Positions 28,601 to 36,241 of a stretch of DNA of 48,361 nucleotides are shown one piece after another. The stretch covers positions 1-48,361 of the forward strand of contig CAIOHR010000200.1 of assembly GCA_903858115.1 (NCBI GenBank), given 5' to 3'. The stretch comes from an uncultured Pirellula sp. (lineage in GTDB: Bacteria > Planctomycetota > Planctomycetia > Pirellulales > Pirellulaceae). Every line of letters begins with the position of its first letter. Positions within the stretch are counted from its first letter, which is position 1. Under the pieces are notes generated by a model, which worked only from the letters and a program-made list of their open reading frames with translations, was not told where the DNA came from and made no database searches. The position numbers and the translations under genes are program-made.

Positions 28601-28733
28601 GCCAGAGCCCAACGATTTGGACAACGCAGTGCGATTCATTCAATCAGAAATCAACCTCACCAACGAAGCCGAAGCTTGGAAATCATTCGCGCACGCTTTG
28701 CTCAACTCGAAAGAGATGCTATTCCGTTTTTGA
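25623..28733 (+). CDS. PSD1/DUF1549/DUF1553 planctomycete cytochrome-c-like protein
   Basis: This 1036-residue exported protein has a signal segment (NILAWAIAYFVPAFCWHPYS). The ATG at 25623 was chosen because it lies directly before the signal; the frame is open from 25539. A c-type haem motif RCYECH (Cys55, Cys58, His59) lies in the planctomycete cytochrome C domain, with EMPPSGRLPIEEVETLSDWV nearby. DUF1549 runs from about 170 to 400 and contains ARHWLDLVRYAQSRGHEFDE and a second CxxCH in CARCHDHKFDAI. A beta-sandwich segment occupies about 480-680. DUF1553 is C-terminal (LARVFVNRWWHHLLGRGIVP, TDDFGVQGLPPTHPELLDYL, NVPAQALTMLNDPLVHWIAE). The biochemical role of these abundant proteins is not settled; polysaccharide use and periplasmic redox have been proposed. 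The usual partner, a DUF1501 gene, is absent downstream. Confidence 0.93.
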   Translation: MTKRSPLFNILAWAIAYFVPAFCWHPYSSASETDEQRAVREHFEKKVRPILVQRCYECHSGSAKRIEGSLRIDHPTFLSKGGDSGPVLDKEALSQSLLLQAIRYDGLEMPPSGRLPIEEVETLSDWVQKGAYWPEEPVPESPKNSAPFSIELRKQSHWAWKQIVAPDLPSMQLTDLRNNAIDAFVLSKQRERQLSMSEQADRATTIRRLHWDLLGVPPSNDTLQYWTHCTSVDWYENYLDSLLADPQLGVRFARHWLDLVRYAQSRGHEFDEDTPGAEHYRDYVVRAFNADVPFDQFLTEHIAGDLLPEPRRHPTKEWNESVLGTGFWHLGEWVHSPVDTRKDETDRFDNMVDVFSKTFLGLTVACARCHDHKFDAISTEDYYALYGYLRSSHYRLVRFETDAQDKRLRQELDGIRAKYRPLVKEAFSQLTKETYSSKIAEARIETSKADSLALPLPRDNPRVLLDSRTIRPEDWHVDGYAFGHEVAQPHWDSIYPVGNKNEPIGYSLHWSSFPSIAANPRWLSEQSEVRKVNSKNRRPQIDTAGKTFLTPSFTLQSAHLSFLVRGDLRVFIAVDSHRLIAGPLHGETVFEPKSDGQHSMRWVKGPNLTRYIGKRIHLEFSPSNNHALDLYQVIEGAPPEASDVDESDRSLAMDGLKTEGELRKILTNDPTVPSIPASIEFRRLIDEWVNMEREAENNFPRVSRLAMAMQDGSGQNDFLLIRGNADRPAAEVPRRFLEALGGKQSPVAPKNGSGRLELAKDLLRSDNPLVARVFVNRWWHHLLGRGIVPTTDDFGVQGLPPTHPELLDYLSIQLRESGWSFKQIIREICSSHTYRQQAPIAGFLKQDPTNQWLAFANIKKLEGEAVRDGMLAVSGQLDWQLEGNTEPVFLNDFLTGRGRPGKSGVLHGNSRRSLYLEVRRNFLNPMLTAFDMPTPFSSMGRRNISNVPAQALTMLNDPLVHWIAERWSKNILLSEGDIRSKASSMLRATRGREPEPNDLDNAVRFIQSEINLTNEAEAWKSFAHALLNSKEMLFRF

Positions 28734-28779
28734 TGTCCGTGAAGGACTTGATCGTCTATCTGAACGGCGAATCGTCATT

Positions 28780-29703
28780 TCAAATTGCCGATCGCGACTG
28801 TTGATTGCGTTGGTTGCGGCGATGCACAATCCAAGCTATGGATAATGCTCCGACACCAACAATCGGGGAAAGAGAAACTAGATACCGTGGCCAACTGCGT
28901 TGTAAGGTGAGTGGATTGCCAAACACGTTTGCAAACACATCTTCGTTCGGTTGTTTTCCTCTCACGTATTTTCGATGCAGAAGCAAATCTCCAGCGACGA
29001 TTCCTACTGTTTTCTGTAGATCCACCGTTTTGCCAGCGACACTCTTGGAACGGGTCCAGCCCGTCTGCAGGTCCATCTTCGACGTGTAGCTACCAACAAC
29101 GTTGTCAAATCCTGCGTGTTGGCAGAGCAACGTATGATCAAACTCTTCCATCGAATGGACTTCGCCGTCATGAATATGAACAGTAGGAAAAAAAATCTTG
29201 TCGGAATGTCTCGTTTTGAACTCGAAAGCCATCGGATGAGGACGTCCTTCGAGTTTTTCGAGCTGGAATACAACGAAGCTGTAGTCGTTGTAGATCGGGA
29301 TCTTCGCCCAAGTTTCCGGTGAGATTGAAAACATGGGGTCGAGTCGAGAGAAATCTTCAACGGAAGGGACGACGGATGCTACGAAATCACCGACCTCCTG
29401 AACTTTGAGCATCGCCGGTTCAGCCGCCTTGCTGTCCACCGCCCTTGACATCGTTGGAGGTGGATTGAGAGGGGGAAAGGCCCGATGTAGATCGGCAAAG
29501 AATCGATCGTATTGCTTCAGGTCGAAAAAATTGACCGAATCCTCGGTTGCGTTCGCTGCCGTGGGTATCGGCAAGATCATTGCGGTTTCGACTTTGCTTT
29601 CGTATTGCATCTGATAGACCACGAACTGGGTCTCTTTGCCTGAAAGCCTGCCGAATATCTGTGTGTTCGTAACCGATTCGACAGATCCCGAAAAACAGCA
29701 CAT
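28780..29703 (-). CDS. Membrane-anchored protein with an N-terminal Cys-Cys, unknown function
   Basis: The 307-residue protein starts MCCFSGSVESV with no signal peptide before the cysteine pair. Its body is beta-rich (TQFVVYQMQYESKVETAMIL, SFVVFQLEKLEGRPHPMAFE, KIFFPTVHIHDGEVHSMEEF). A single hydrophobic helix near the C-terminus (YLVSLSPIVGVGALSIAWIV) is followed by an Arg/Asn-rich tail, so it may be tail-anchored with the bulk in the cytoplasm. The N-terminal part, with PIPTAANAT and MILP, is vaguely like DUF2330 proteins, but I am not confident. It follows the UVR-domain gene by 84 bp on the same strand and is convergent with the PSD1 gene. Confidence 0.7.
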   Translation of the reverse strand: MCCFSGSVESVTNTQIFGRLSGKETQFVVYQMQYESKVETAMILPIPTAANATEDSVNFFDLKQYDRFFADLHRAFPPLNPPPTMSRAVDSKAAEPAMLKVQEVGDFVASVVPSVEDFSRLDPMFSISPETWAKIPIYNDYSFVVFQLEKLEGRPHPMAFEFKTRHSDKIFFPTVHIHDGEVHSMEEFDHTLLCQHAGFDNVVGSYTSKMDLQTGWTRSKSVAGKTVDLQKTVGIVAGDLLLHRKYVRGKQPNEDVFANVFGNPLTLQRSWPRYLVSLSPIVGVGALSIAWIVHRRNQRNQQSRSAI

Positions 29704-29787
29704 GCCCCAACTCCTTGGGAAACAGATTGAAAAACACTTTATGGCCGACTAGACGTATCTTTCGAGCCTGTAGTTCCCAAGAAATTC

Positions 29788-30681
29788 TTAATGCTCTTGT
29801 CGCCTGGCTAATTCATCTCGCAACCGAGCGGCTAGTTCATACTGTTCATCACGCACTGCGTCTGCTAGTCGTTGCTGTAGAGAATCCCCGACCTCGTATT
29901 GTTCCGAGATCGACTCTCGAAGCTTGATTAATTGCAAAGCCATTTCGTCGTTTTCGAATTCTTCGTCGGCTTCGTGCTCTTCGAAGACAGCGCGGATGGC
30001 GTCGAGCCCATTATTTATTTCCGCAACGGCCGTCTCCGGAGTCGATTCATCTAGTGCTGCCAAAGCAGCAGCCTGTGTTCGATGGAACAGTACAAAGGGT
30101 CGATACTGCTCATGGCTCATCGTCCACTCGTCTTCAGGCGAGTGATCTCGGCAAACGTCCATCAAAGCCAACGTGTGCTCCGCGTCCTCCACTGCACGAT
30201 GGTAGTGTTCCAAACGAAGCCAGGATATGCGCCTATGGTAAAACTGAACAAACTCGCGGTCCGCTTCAAAGCACTGTGATTCGTCCATCACAAAATCGGC
30301 ATCGTGTTTTTCGATATCAAGCATCGCGTCCAAAAAAGTACAAAAGCCATTCGGTGTCTGTCCGTCGGGACGACCGTTGGTTTCCATTTGAAGCACGCCC
30401 AAATCGACTCGCATTTGGATCACATCACGTCCATCGTCTCCCTTGACTAGCCTGACGGCAAGAGAGTGCGGGTCGAATTCCCAGTCTCGTAATATGGCAT
30501 CGAGCCCTATGAACGAACCCATCTCGGCCTGTCTCGCTACTTTGGAAAGACTAAATTTTTCGGGATACTTGGCATTATTCGCCGACCTTGCTCGCGGCTC
30601 GGACATTCCATTCTCAGGTGAAGACTCACCTGGTGGAACATCACCAAATGATCCATTGTCCAATTCTCCGCTATCTAACAT
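29788..30681 (-). CDS. UVR-domain protein of unknown function
   Basis: This 297-residue acidic protein ends in a UvrB/UvrC-type helical hairpin (LQQRLADAVRDEQYELAARL, then RDELARRQ), as found in UvrB, UvrC, McsA and Clp-associated proteins, where it mediates protein pairing. The middle has a segment VIQMRVDLGVLQMETNGRPD and a helical region rich in Glu, Asp, His and aromatic residues (DREFVQFYHRRISWLRLEHY, AVEDAEHTLALMDVCRDHSP). No catalytic motif is visible. The first ATG gives a low-complexity Gly/Ser/Glu leader; a start at MSEPR (about residue 26) is possible. The gene is divergent from bpt and precedes the Cys-Cys membrane protein gene. Confidence 0.75.
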   Translation of the reverse strand: MLDSGELDNGSFGDVPPGESSPENGMSEPRARSANNAKYPEKFSLSKVARQAEMGSFIGLDAILRDWEFDPHSLAVRLVKGDDGRDVIQMRVDLGVLQMETNGRPDGQTPNGFCTFLDAMLDIEKHDADFVMDESQCFEADREFVQFYHRRISWLRLEHYHRAVEDAEHTLALMDVCRDHSPEDEWTMSHEQYRPFVLFHRTQAAALAALDESTPETAVAEINNGLDAIRAVFEEHEADEEFENDEMALQLIKLRESISEQYEVGDSLQQRLADAVRDEQYELAARLRDELARRQEH

Positions 30682-30946
30682 CGTGGTTCCTAACTTTTCT
30701 GTTCTCGCGGCAACACACTTGGTTTTAGTATAACATGCAACCCTGCACCGCGAAGTGAGTTACTCAGGAAGTGTTCGCAATTGCTTCTCCCGGGAATAGG
30801 GGGAGCGGACGATTTCCCTGGAAATTTTGGCTCTGTCGACAGGGGAACCTATCTGCGAATCGACAACGCCTGGTAGCGATGGAATCCATGGTTAAGATAG
30901 TGTCGATTGTTCGGATGTTTCTGGCCCGCCAAAAGGACTCTTTGAC

Positions 30947-31732
30947 TTGACTGACTCTAGCGGGTCCAACCACATGCAGAAGGAGCCCAGGGATGTGTTC
31001 CATCGCGTTCCTACCACCATCCCAGTCGGGAGCATCTTGAACAACGAACACCCCTGTTCGTACCTGCCTGGGAGAACTGCAAATTTGCCCCTCATTTTGC
31101 CAGCAAACATACTTTCACTGAATACCATGGATGAGGCATTGGCAGCAGGAATGCGACGTGCTGGACTTTTTCTCTACTACACCCAATGCCTTGGTTGCAA
31201 CGCTTGCGAGCCTACCCGGTTCGACGTTCAGCAATTCCGCTGGACCGAGTCTTGGAAACGTATTTTAAAGCGTGGTGATAGGCAGCTACAATTAGCGATC
31301 GCGCCGACCTCGATGACAGAGGAAAAGCTGGCTCTTTTCAATAGGCATCGCATGGAGCGAGGACTGAATTCCGATGAGTCGAACTACCAACCAGAGGACT
31401 ACGAGAGCTTCTTAGTCGAAACAAGTTGCCAGTTTACAATGGAGCTTCAATTTCGAAGTGCCGAGAATTTGATCGCGGTGTCCATTATCGATTGCGGGCA
31501 AAATTCCGTTTCTGCCGTTTATACCTATTTTGACCCCGACTATGCAAAACTATCGCTAGGAACCTACGCAATCTTGAAGCAAATTGAGTTTTGTCTACAG
31601 ACAAGGCGTCAGTTTGTTTATCTGGGAATGTATGTCAAAGACAACACACATTTGAGTTACAAAGCGAGGTTTCTCCCCCAACAGCGATGGATTGCAGGGG
31701 AGTGGGTTGATATTGCTCACAATTCTCCCTAG
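30947..31732 (+). CDS. bpt: Aspartate/glutamate leucyltransferase (Bpt/Ate N-degron enzyme)
   Basis: Bpt transfers leucine from Leu-tRNA to proteins with N-terminal Asp or Glu, marking them for ClpS/ClpAP degradation. The 261 residues contain the two Ate-family domains: an N-terminal part with CSYLPGRTANLPLILP, and TQCLGCNACEPTRFDVQQFR, where the cysteines match the family's conserved metal or Cys cluster. The GNAT-like C-terminal part has NRHRMERG, SAVYTYFDPDYAKLSLGTYA and YLGMYVKDNTHLSYKARFLP. The family call is firm; Leu versus Arg specificity follows from bacterial precedent. A TTG at 30947 with aaagga 10 bases before is the annotated start; the ATG at 30974 is the alternative. The 265-bp upstream gap carries no recognised gene. 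Confidence 0.9.
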   Translation: MTDSSGSNHMQKEPRDVFHRVPTTIPVGSILNNEHPCSYLPGRTANLPLILPANILSLNTMDEALAAGMRRAGLFLYYTQCLGCNACEPTRFDVQQFRWTESWKRILKRGDRQLQLAIAPTSMTEEKLALFNRHRMERGLNSDESNYQPEDYESFLVETSCQFTMELQFRSAENLIAVSIIDCGQNSVSAVYTYFDPDYAKLSLGTYAILKQIEFCLQTRRQFVYLGMYVKDNTHLSYKARFLPQQRWIAGEWVDIAHNSP

Positions 31733-31820
31733 CCTCACGGCGCGAAAATTCGCCATTCGGTTTGCCTGAGCTATAATGAGCGATGTCTCATTAGCTCCAC
31801 TCTCTCCTCAGATCTTTCGC

Positions 31821-32714
31821 ATGGGTATCTTTGACAAACTGTTCCAAAAGAAAGAGGGAGGTATCGAGTCCAAGAAAAAAGTGGATGTCGAAGTACGCTT
31901 TGAACGAATTCGATCTGCTATCTCTGGAACGATGAGCAATTTTTTTGTAGCAAAAGATCGACAAAACGATAACAAAATTGTTGGAGTAAAACTGTGCGAT
32001 ATTGAAAAAGTGGAGTTCTTTGAAAGCAGATTCAAAGGACTCAATAAACCACAGGAAGGATGGATCAGCGCCCAAATGATTCATCCCAACATCGCCAAAA
32101 CGCTGGAATTTGGGACGACGACCAAAGGCCAACCCTACATCGTGATGGAGTTTGTCGATGGTCCCGGGTTGCAAGTACTGGTACTGGAAAGGGAAGAAGA
32201 AAAGCTTCGAGGCAAACGTCTCAGCCTGATAACACAAATGGCTGAAGCCCTGAACTATGTCCATCGCAAAGAGTTTATTCACCGCGACATCTGCCCTCGC
32301 AACTACATCTGCTCGCTGGACCTGAACACCATCAAGCTGATCGACTTTGGATTGACGTTGCCAGCCACTCGCCCGTTTATGCTACCAGGCAATCGCACGG
32401 GCACACCACTCTATATGGCCCCCGAAATTGTGCGCCGGCGATCGACTGACCAGCGTGTAGATGTATTTTCGTTCGGTGTTACGTGTTACCACATGATCAC
32501 CTTTGAGTTACCGTGGAACACAACGGACACAACCGGAAAAGCAGCGCTCCAACACGACACCGCACCACCCATTGAAATCCTTGACCTACGTCCCGACCTG
32601 GACACAACGCTAGCCAACGCCATCATGTCCGCGATCAAAGCAAACGTGGACCAACGCACTCCAGATATGGAGACGTTTCTTCGGCAACTACGACAAGTGA
32701 AAAATTCACCTTGA
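31821..32714 (+). CDS. Ser/Thr protein kinase-like protein with an altered catalytic loop
   Basis: This single-domain eukaryotic-like kinase, 297 residues from the ATG at 31821 (31776 is an alternative), has no sensor domain and no transmembrane helix. The glycine loop is degenerate (SAISGTMSNFFVAKD). The ATP lysine is present (VGVKLCD, Lys57), and the hinge reads YIVMEFVDGPG. The catalytic loop is FIHRDICPRNY: Asp156 and Asn161 are kept, but the usual Lys of HRDLKxxN is Cys158. IDFGLT (Asp175) and the activation segment GTPLYMAPEIVRRRSTDQRV plus DVFSFGVTCYHM are intact, so it may still be active. Its TGA overlaps the TTG of the methyltransferase gene (TTGA), suggesting coupling. The start MGIFDKLFQKKEG is basic and amphipathic. 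Confidence 0.88.
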   Translation: MGIFDKLFQKKEGGIESKKKVDVEVRFERIRSAISGTMSNFFVAKDRQNDNKIVGVKLCDIEKVEFFESRFKGLNKPQEGWISAQMIHPNIAKTLEFGTTTKGQPYIVMEFVDGPGLQVLVLEREEEKLRGKRLSLITQMAEALNYVHRKEFIHRDICPRNYICSLDLNTIKLIDFGLTLPATRPFMLPGNRTGTPLYMAPEIVRRRSTDQRVDVFSFGVTCYHMITFELPWNTTDTTGKAALQHDTAPPIEILDLRPDLDTTLANAIMSAIKANVDQRTPDMETFLRQLRQVKNSP

Positions 32715-33523
32715 TCGACGATGCTATGTCAGCCGAGCGAATCAATCGCGAAGCTTATGACCGTATGGCAAAACAAGGCCATGTTCTTGCTACGCCAGTG
32801 AAAACCGAGGAACTGGAGAAACCGCTTGAGGTCGTCGACGGACGTGGTTGGCTCGGTGGTGATATTCGCGGCTGGAACGTTCTCTGCCTAGCGGCCGGCG
32901 GTGGAAGACACAGTGCTCTCTACTCGGCAGCCGGTGCTAAGGTTACCGTCGTGGACATCAGCCCAGGAATGTTGGAACTCGATCGCGTCGTTTGCCATCG
33001 TTATAAATTCGATGTGCGATTGTTCCAAGCATCGATGATAGCGATTCCCATGCTCCACGAGGGTGAATTCGATTTGGTAATTCATCCTGTGAGCTCCTGT
33101 TACATCGCGGACCTGCAACCCATGTTTGCCGAAGTAGCACGCGTGCTTCGTCCCGGTGGGCTGTATATCTCTCAGCACAAAAGTCCGACGAACCTACAGG
33201 CTTCCTTGTTTACAGAGCGTGGGAAGTATTGGATAGAATCGGAGATTGGAGCCGTCGCGAGACCTGTTCCTCCTGGTGAAACCAGCCCTCTTCGTGAACC
33301 GAATGCCCGCGAGTTTGCTCATTCGCTCGAGACCATCTTGGGTGGCATTTGCCGTGCAGGCATGACGATCGAAGACTTCTCAGAGCCTGAACATGCCAAA
33401 GCGGATTCTCTACTGGACTCGACAGGTCATCGCGCTAAATTCATCCCACCGTATATCCGGATCAAGGCGCGCCGTACGCCAAATCAAACTCGACAAAGTT
33501 CATCTCTGATACTGCCAAAGTAG
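32711..33523 (+). CDS. SAM-dependent class I methyltransferase
   Basis: This methyltransferase of 270 residues from TTG at 32711 (265 from the ATG at 32726) has motif I in VLCLAAGGGRHSALYSAAGA. The acidic end of strand 2 is in VTVVDISPGMLELD, motif II/III in GEFDLVIHPVSSCYIADLQP, and motif IV in EVARVLRPGGLYISQHKSPT. An N-terminal cap (SAERINREAYDRMAKQGHVL) is like the leader of UbiE/arsenite-type small-molecule methyltransferases. The substrate is unknown. The gene overlaps the kinase stop by 4 bp, so the pair is probably translated together. The C-terminus is basic (YIRIKARRTPNQTRQSSSLI). Confidence 0.85.
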   Translation: MIDDAMSAERINREAYDRMAKQGHVLATPVKTEELEKPLEVVDGRGWLGGDIRGWNVLCLAAGGGRHSALYSAAGAKVTVVDISPGMLELDRVVCHRYKFDVRLFQASMIAIPMLHEGEFDLVIHPVSSCYIADLQPMFAEVARVLRPGGLYISQHKSPTNLQASLFTERGKYWIESEIGAVARPVPPGETSPLREPNAREFAHSLETILGGICRAGMTIEDFSEPEHAKADSLLDSTGHRAKFIPPYIRIKARRTPNQTRQSSSLILPK

Positions 33524-33572
33524 TTACAATCTAGAAATCTGTTTGCCTTATACCTTTTCCTGCAATTGCCAC

Positions 33573-33590
33573 CTCCTGAACCTTCAGGAG
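33573..33590. promoter_or_regulatory. 18-bp near-perfect palindrome just upstream of the M48 gene
   Basis: CTCCTGAA (33573-33580) and TTCAGGAG (33583-33590) flank cc. The right arm contains the only Shine-Dalgarno-like aggag, directly before the ATG at 33592. It could be a repressor operator, an RNA hairpin hiding the ribosome site, or the end of the methyltransferase transcript (no T tract). Confidence 0.4.
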
Positions 33591-33591
33591 A

Positions 33592-34221
33592 ATGGCGAAT
33601 GCGACAAGCAGCCTCGTTATCATGCATAACATCCAAACGGAATTCGCCAGCGTTACATTCTCCACCCACGATTGGCGACGTTATCGGAGGCTGGTACTCT
33701 TTCTAACATGGACGCTCGCTTCTTTCGCGTTCGCCAGTTTCGCGCAAGCTCAACAGCCAAATCGCCAAGATGCATTTCAAGAGTTCTTCGATCTCCAGTC
33801 GCTTTGCAGTGCCGTGAAACCACTCATGACGAACGCTCAGAGATACACAACGATCGACTTGATACTCGTGGAAAGCGAAGCTACCGATGCTTACTCCATT
33901 CCTGGTGGTCACATTGTGGTAACGCGCGGCTTGCTAGAGACCGTTGGAACGGAGGCTGCGTTGATTGGTGTTCTGGCACACGAACTCTCGCACTTGGATC
34001 GAGGTCATCAATTATTGACTCTCAAGCAAATGAGAATACTCAACCAATCTTTTGACATGCGAAATCCAGTCGAATCCATGGCGATCGCGTTCAAACCTTT
34101 CCGCCCAGAATTCGAGACACAATCCAACGAACTTCGCGCATTGTGGCCCAACGCCACCTACACGGGCGCCAAAAATCTAGTACAGCGAATCCCTGCCAAT
34201 AAGCCACGTTTTACGCGATAA
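33592..34221 (+). CDS. Short exported M48-like zinc metallopeptidase
   Basis: The 209 residues include a signal or anchor helix (LVLFLTWTLASFAFASFAQA, about 34-53) and a peptidase core of the M48 (HtpX/BepA/Oma1) type: DAYSIPGGHIVVTRGLLETV, then the zinc motif LIGVLAHELSHLDRGH (His130, Glu131, His134). The third zinc ligand of M48 is normally a Glu in an ExxAD motif about 55 residues later. Here the candidate segment is KPFRPEFETQSNELRALWP, with Glu but no AD, and the protein ends soon after. It may be a compact variant or a decayed end. The start is uncertain: the aggag before 33592 is too close, and the ATG at 33622 is an option. Confidence 0.8.
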   Translation: MANATSSLVIMHNIQTEFASVTFSTHDWRRYRRLVLFLTWTLASFAFASFAQAQQPNRQDAFQEFFDLQSLCSAVKPLMTNAQRYTTIDLILVESEATDAYSIPGGHIVVTRGLLETVGTEAALIGVLAHELSHLDRGHQLLTLKQMRILNQSFDMRNPVESMAIAFKPFRPEFETQSNELRALWPNATYTGAKNLVQRIPANKPRFTR

Positions 34222-34240
34222 AATTCGTCAGCAACGCTCC

Positions 34241-36091
34241 TCAATGAAAATCGTCTTTGCTGATGCTATAGGCTTCTAGTTTCCGGTACAGCGTTGCGCG
34301 TGAGACTCCGAGCAGTTCTGCCGCTTCCGGGATATTGCCTCGCGTTCGCTTCAAAGCTTCATGAATCAACCGTTGTTCCCATTGTTCTACATTGAGCGTA
34401 TCAAAGACCTCTGGTTTGGGCTCATGCAGACTCAGGTCACTCGGTTGAATTTCATCCGTGGTTGCCAGTACTACCGCGCTATCAATCACATTGCGCAATT
34501 GACGAACGTTGCCAGGCCAGCCATAGGAAAGCATACGACTTCTCGCCGCTGGGCTTAGAACGATGCCTGGTCTGCCATGTTGCATTCCGAAATGTTCAAG
34601 AAAATGATTGATCAATAATTCTATATCTTCGGCTCTTTGACGAAGCGGCGGGACCTTCAACTCGAAAACACTCAATCGATAGTAGAGGTCTTCGCGGAAT
34701 CGTTTGTCAGCAACGAACTCGCTCAAGTCGCGATTGGTCGCCGCCAAGACTCGCACATCGACCCGTACTTCTTTGCGGCCACCCACGGGCAAAAACGGGT
34801 GCCCTTCCAGAATGCGCAACAACTTCGCTTGTCCTTCGAGTGTTAACTCACCGATCTCGTCCAGAAACAGAGTCCCCCCGTGCGCCTGTTCGAACCAACC
34901 GATGTGCTCCTTATCGGCACCCGTGAATGAACCCTTTGCATGGCCAAAGAGTTGACTCTCCATGAGCTCCGATGGTATTGCTGCACAGTTGACACTCAAC
35001 ATTTGCCGGTCGGACCGTAAGCTTGCTTTGTGGATCGCTCGGGCAACCAGTTCTTTGCCCGAGCCGCTTTCTCCGCGAATTAAAATGCAACCAGTCGCAC
35101 CCGCAACGCGAACGATTTTTGCTTTCAACTCCCGCATCGGCTGACTGTTGCCGAGCAGCTCATCGAAGTCTGCATTCTTGTTCTGAAGCCGACCATGATT
35201 GATCCGTAGGGCTGATTCATTTTGCGCTCGCACCAAAGAAGGGGCCAGAAAGCTTGCGGCTGCTATGGCAAAGTGGAATGCGTGTTTGTCAAAGACTTCC
35301 TTTTCACGATACAAATGAATCACGCCGATCAATTTTCCTTCGTGAAACAACGGGATACAAATCGCATCCGCATAATGTCGTAGCGGCCCGTCGCTCACAT
35401 TGCGTATCTCATTCTTGACCCATACGGCAGTCGCCTGTTTGCAAACCATATCGGTCAATCGCCCACTAAGCGTGATCCGGTTGTTTGCATCCACCTGGCC
35501 TCGTCGTTGATCGATCAATTCTCCATCTTTGTCCGCCAAAAGGAATGCGACCAAGGTTGCTTGAGTTCGCACGCGGAGTACATCCGTTGCGAGCTCGATG
35601 ACTTGCTCGGGCGTGACCAAAGAAATACAACGAATTGAAAGTTGGTGTAGATCGGACAGATCTTCTGTTCGGCTCGCCTTCCGCAGCAACATAAAGGCAG
35701 ACATACCCGAGGCGACGCCATCAGTGATGACTCCTGATTGCGATTCACGAAAATCATGGGATAAATTGATACGCTCGACGGTCAGGTCTTCGCTTATCGT
35801 GTCATCAAAAAACTCGAGCTCTGTATTTCCAATACGAATCTTGGATCCATGATAAAGCGTTGCTCGATCAATCTTGGACCCATTCAACAAAGTTCCATTG
35901 CGAGACTGCATGTCTTCAACATGCCACTGCGATGCGCGATGGTAAATGCGGACGTGCACGCGAGAAGCTAACGGGTCCGGAAGTTGGATTTGGCACTCCA
36001 AACCCCGCCCCATCGACGTATCTCTATCCTTGCTCAGTGAATACTTTGTGTCGAGGTCTTTGCCTCGTGTAACAATGACGTAAGTTGACAT
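34241..36091 (-). CDS. FHA-GAF-AAA+ sigma54-dependent transcriptional activator
   Basis: This 616-residue enhancer-binding protein has an N-terminal FHA domain (about 10-95: GRGLECQIQLPDPLASRVHV, MQSRNGTLLNG) that should bind a phosphothreonine peptide. A GAF-like sensor spans about 140-290 (ADAICIPLFHEGKLIGVIHL). The AAA+ motor has Walker A GESGSGKE, the sigma54 loop GSFTGADKEHIG (GAFTGA with A to S), Walker B GGTLFLDEIGEL and the Arg finger region FREDLYYRLSVF. A Fis-type HTH closes it (GNIPEAAELLGVSRATLYRK). It activates sigma54 promoters when its sensor is triggered. It is divergent from a HAD phosphatase gene, and an 8-bp dyad lies in the gap. Ser in the sigma54 loop is tolerated in some members. 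Confidence 0.94.
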   Translation of the reverse strand: MSTYVIVTRGKDLDTKYSLSKDRDTSMGRGLECQIQLPDPLASRVHVRIYHRASQWHVEDMQSRNGTLLNGSKIDRATLYHGSKIRIGNTELEFFDDTISEDLTVERINLSHDFRESQSGVITDGVASGMSAFMLLRKASRTEDLSDLHQLSIRCISLVTPEQVIELATDVLRVRTQATLVAFLLADKDGELIDQRRGQVDANNRITLSGRLTDMVCKQATAVWVKNEIRNVSDGPLRHYADAICIPLFHEGKLIGVIHLYREKEVFDKHAFHFAIAAASFLAPSLVRAQNESALRINHGRLQNKNADFDELLGNSQPMRELKAKIVRVAGATGCILIRGESGSGKELVARAIHKASLRSDRQMLSVNCAAIPSELMESQLFGHAKGSFTGADKEHIGWFEQAHGGTLFLDEIGELTLEGQAKLLRILEGHPFLPVGGRKEVRVDVRVLAATNRDLSEFVADKRFREDLYYRLSVFELKVPPLRQRAEDIELLINHFLEHFGMQHGRPGIVLSPAARSRMLSYGWPGNVRQLRNVIDSAVVLATTDEIQPSDLSLHEPKPEVFDTLNVEQWEQRLIHEALKRTRGNIPEAAELLGVSRATLYRKLEAYSISKDDFH

Positions 36092-36142
36092 AGCCGTGTG
36101 TGTGTGAATCGGACGCCATCATTATGATCGAACGTCTCATTT

Positions 36143-36200
36143 TGCGACAGCCTATTCCGGCGATTCCCATGCAAATCGGTTTTGCTATGCTACTGTCGCA
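36143..36200. promoter_or_regulatory. Candidate operator: TGCGACAG / CTGTCGCA dyad
   Basis: TGCGACAG (36143-36150) and its exact complement CTGTCGCA (36193-36200) lie 42 bp apart in the divergent gap between the FHA-sigma54 regulator and the HAD gene. Paired distant half-sites are typical for enhancer-binding proteins, so autoregulation is plausible but unproven. Confidence 0.35.
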
Positions 36201-36241
36201 TTGCCGATCTCGTTGTTCTAGAAAAGGTACGAATTTTCAGG

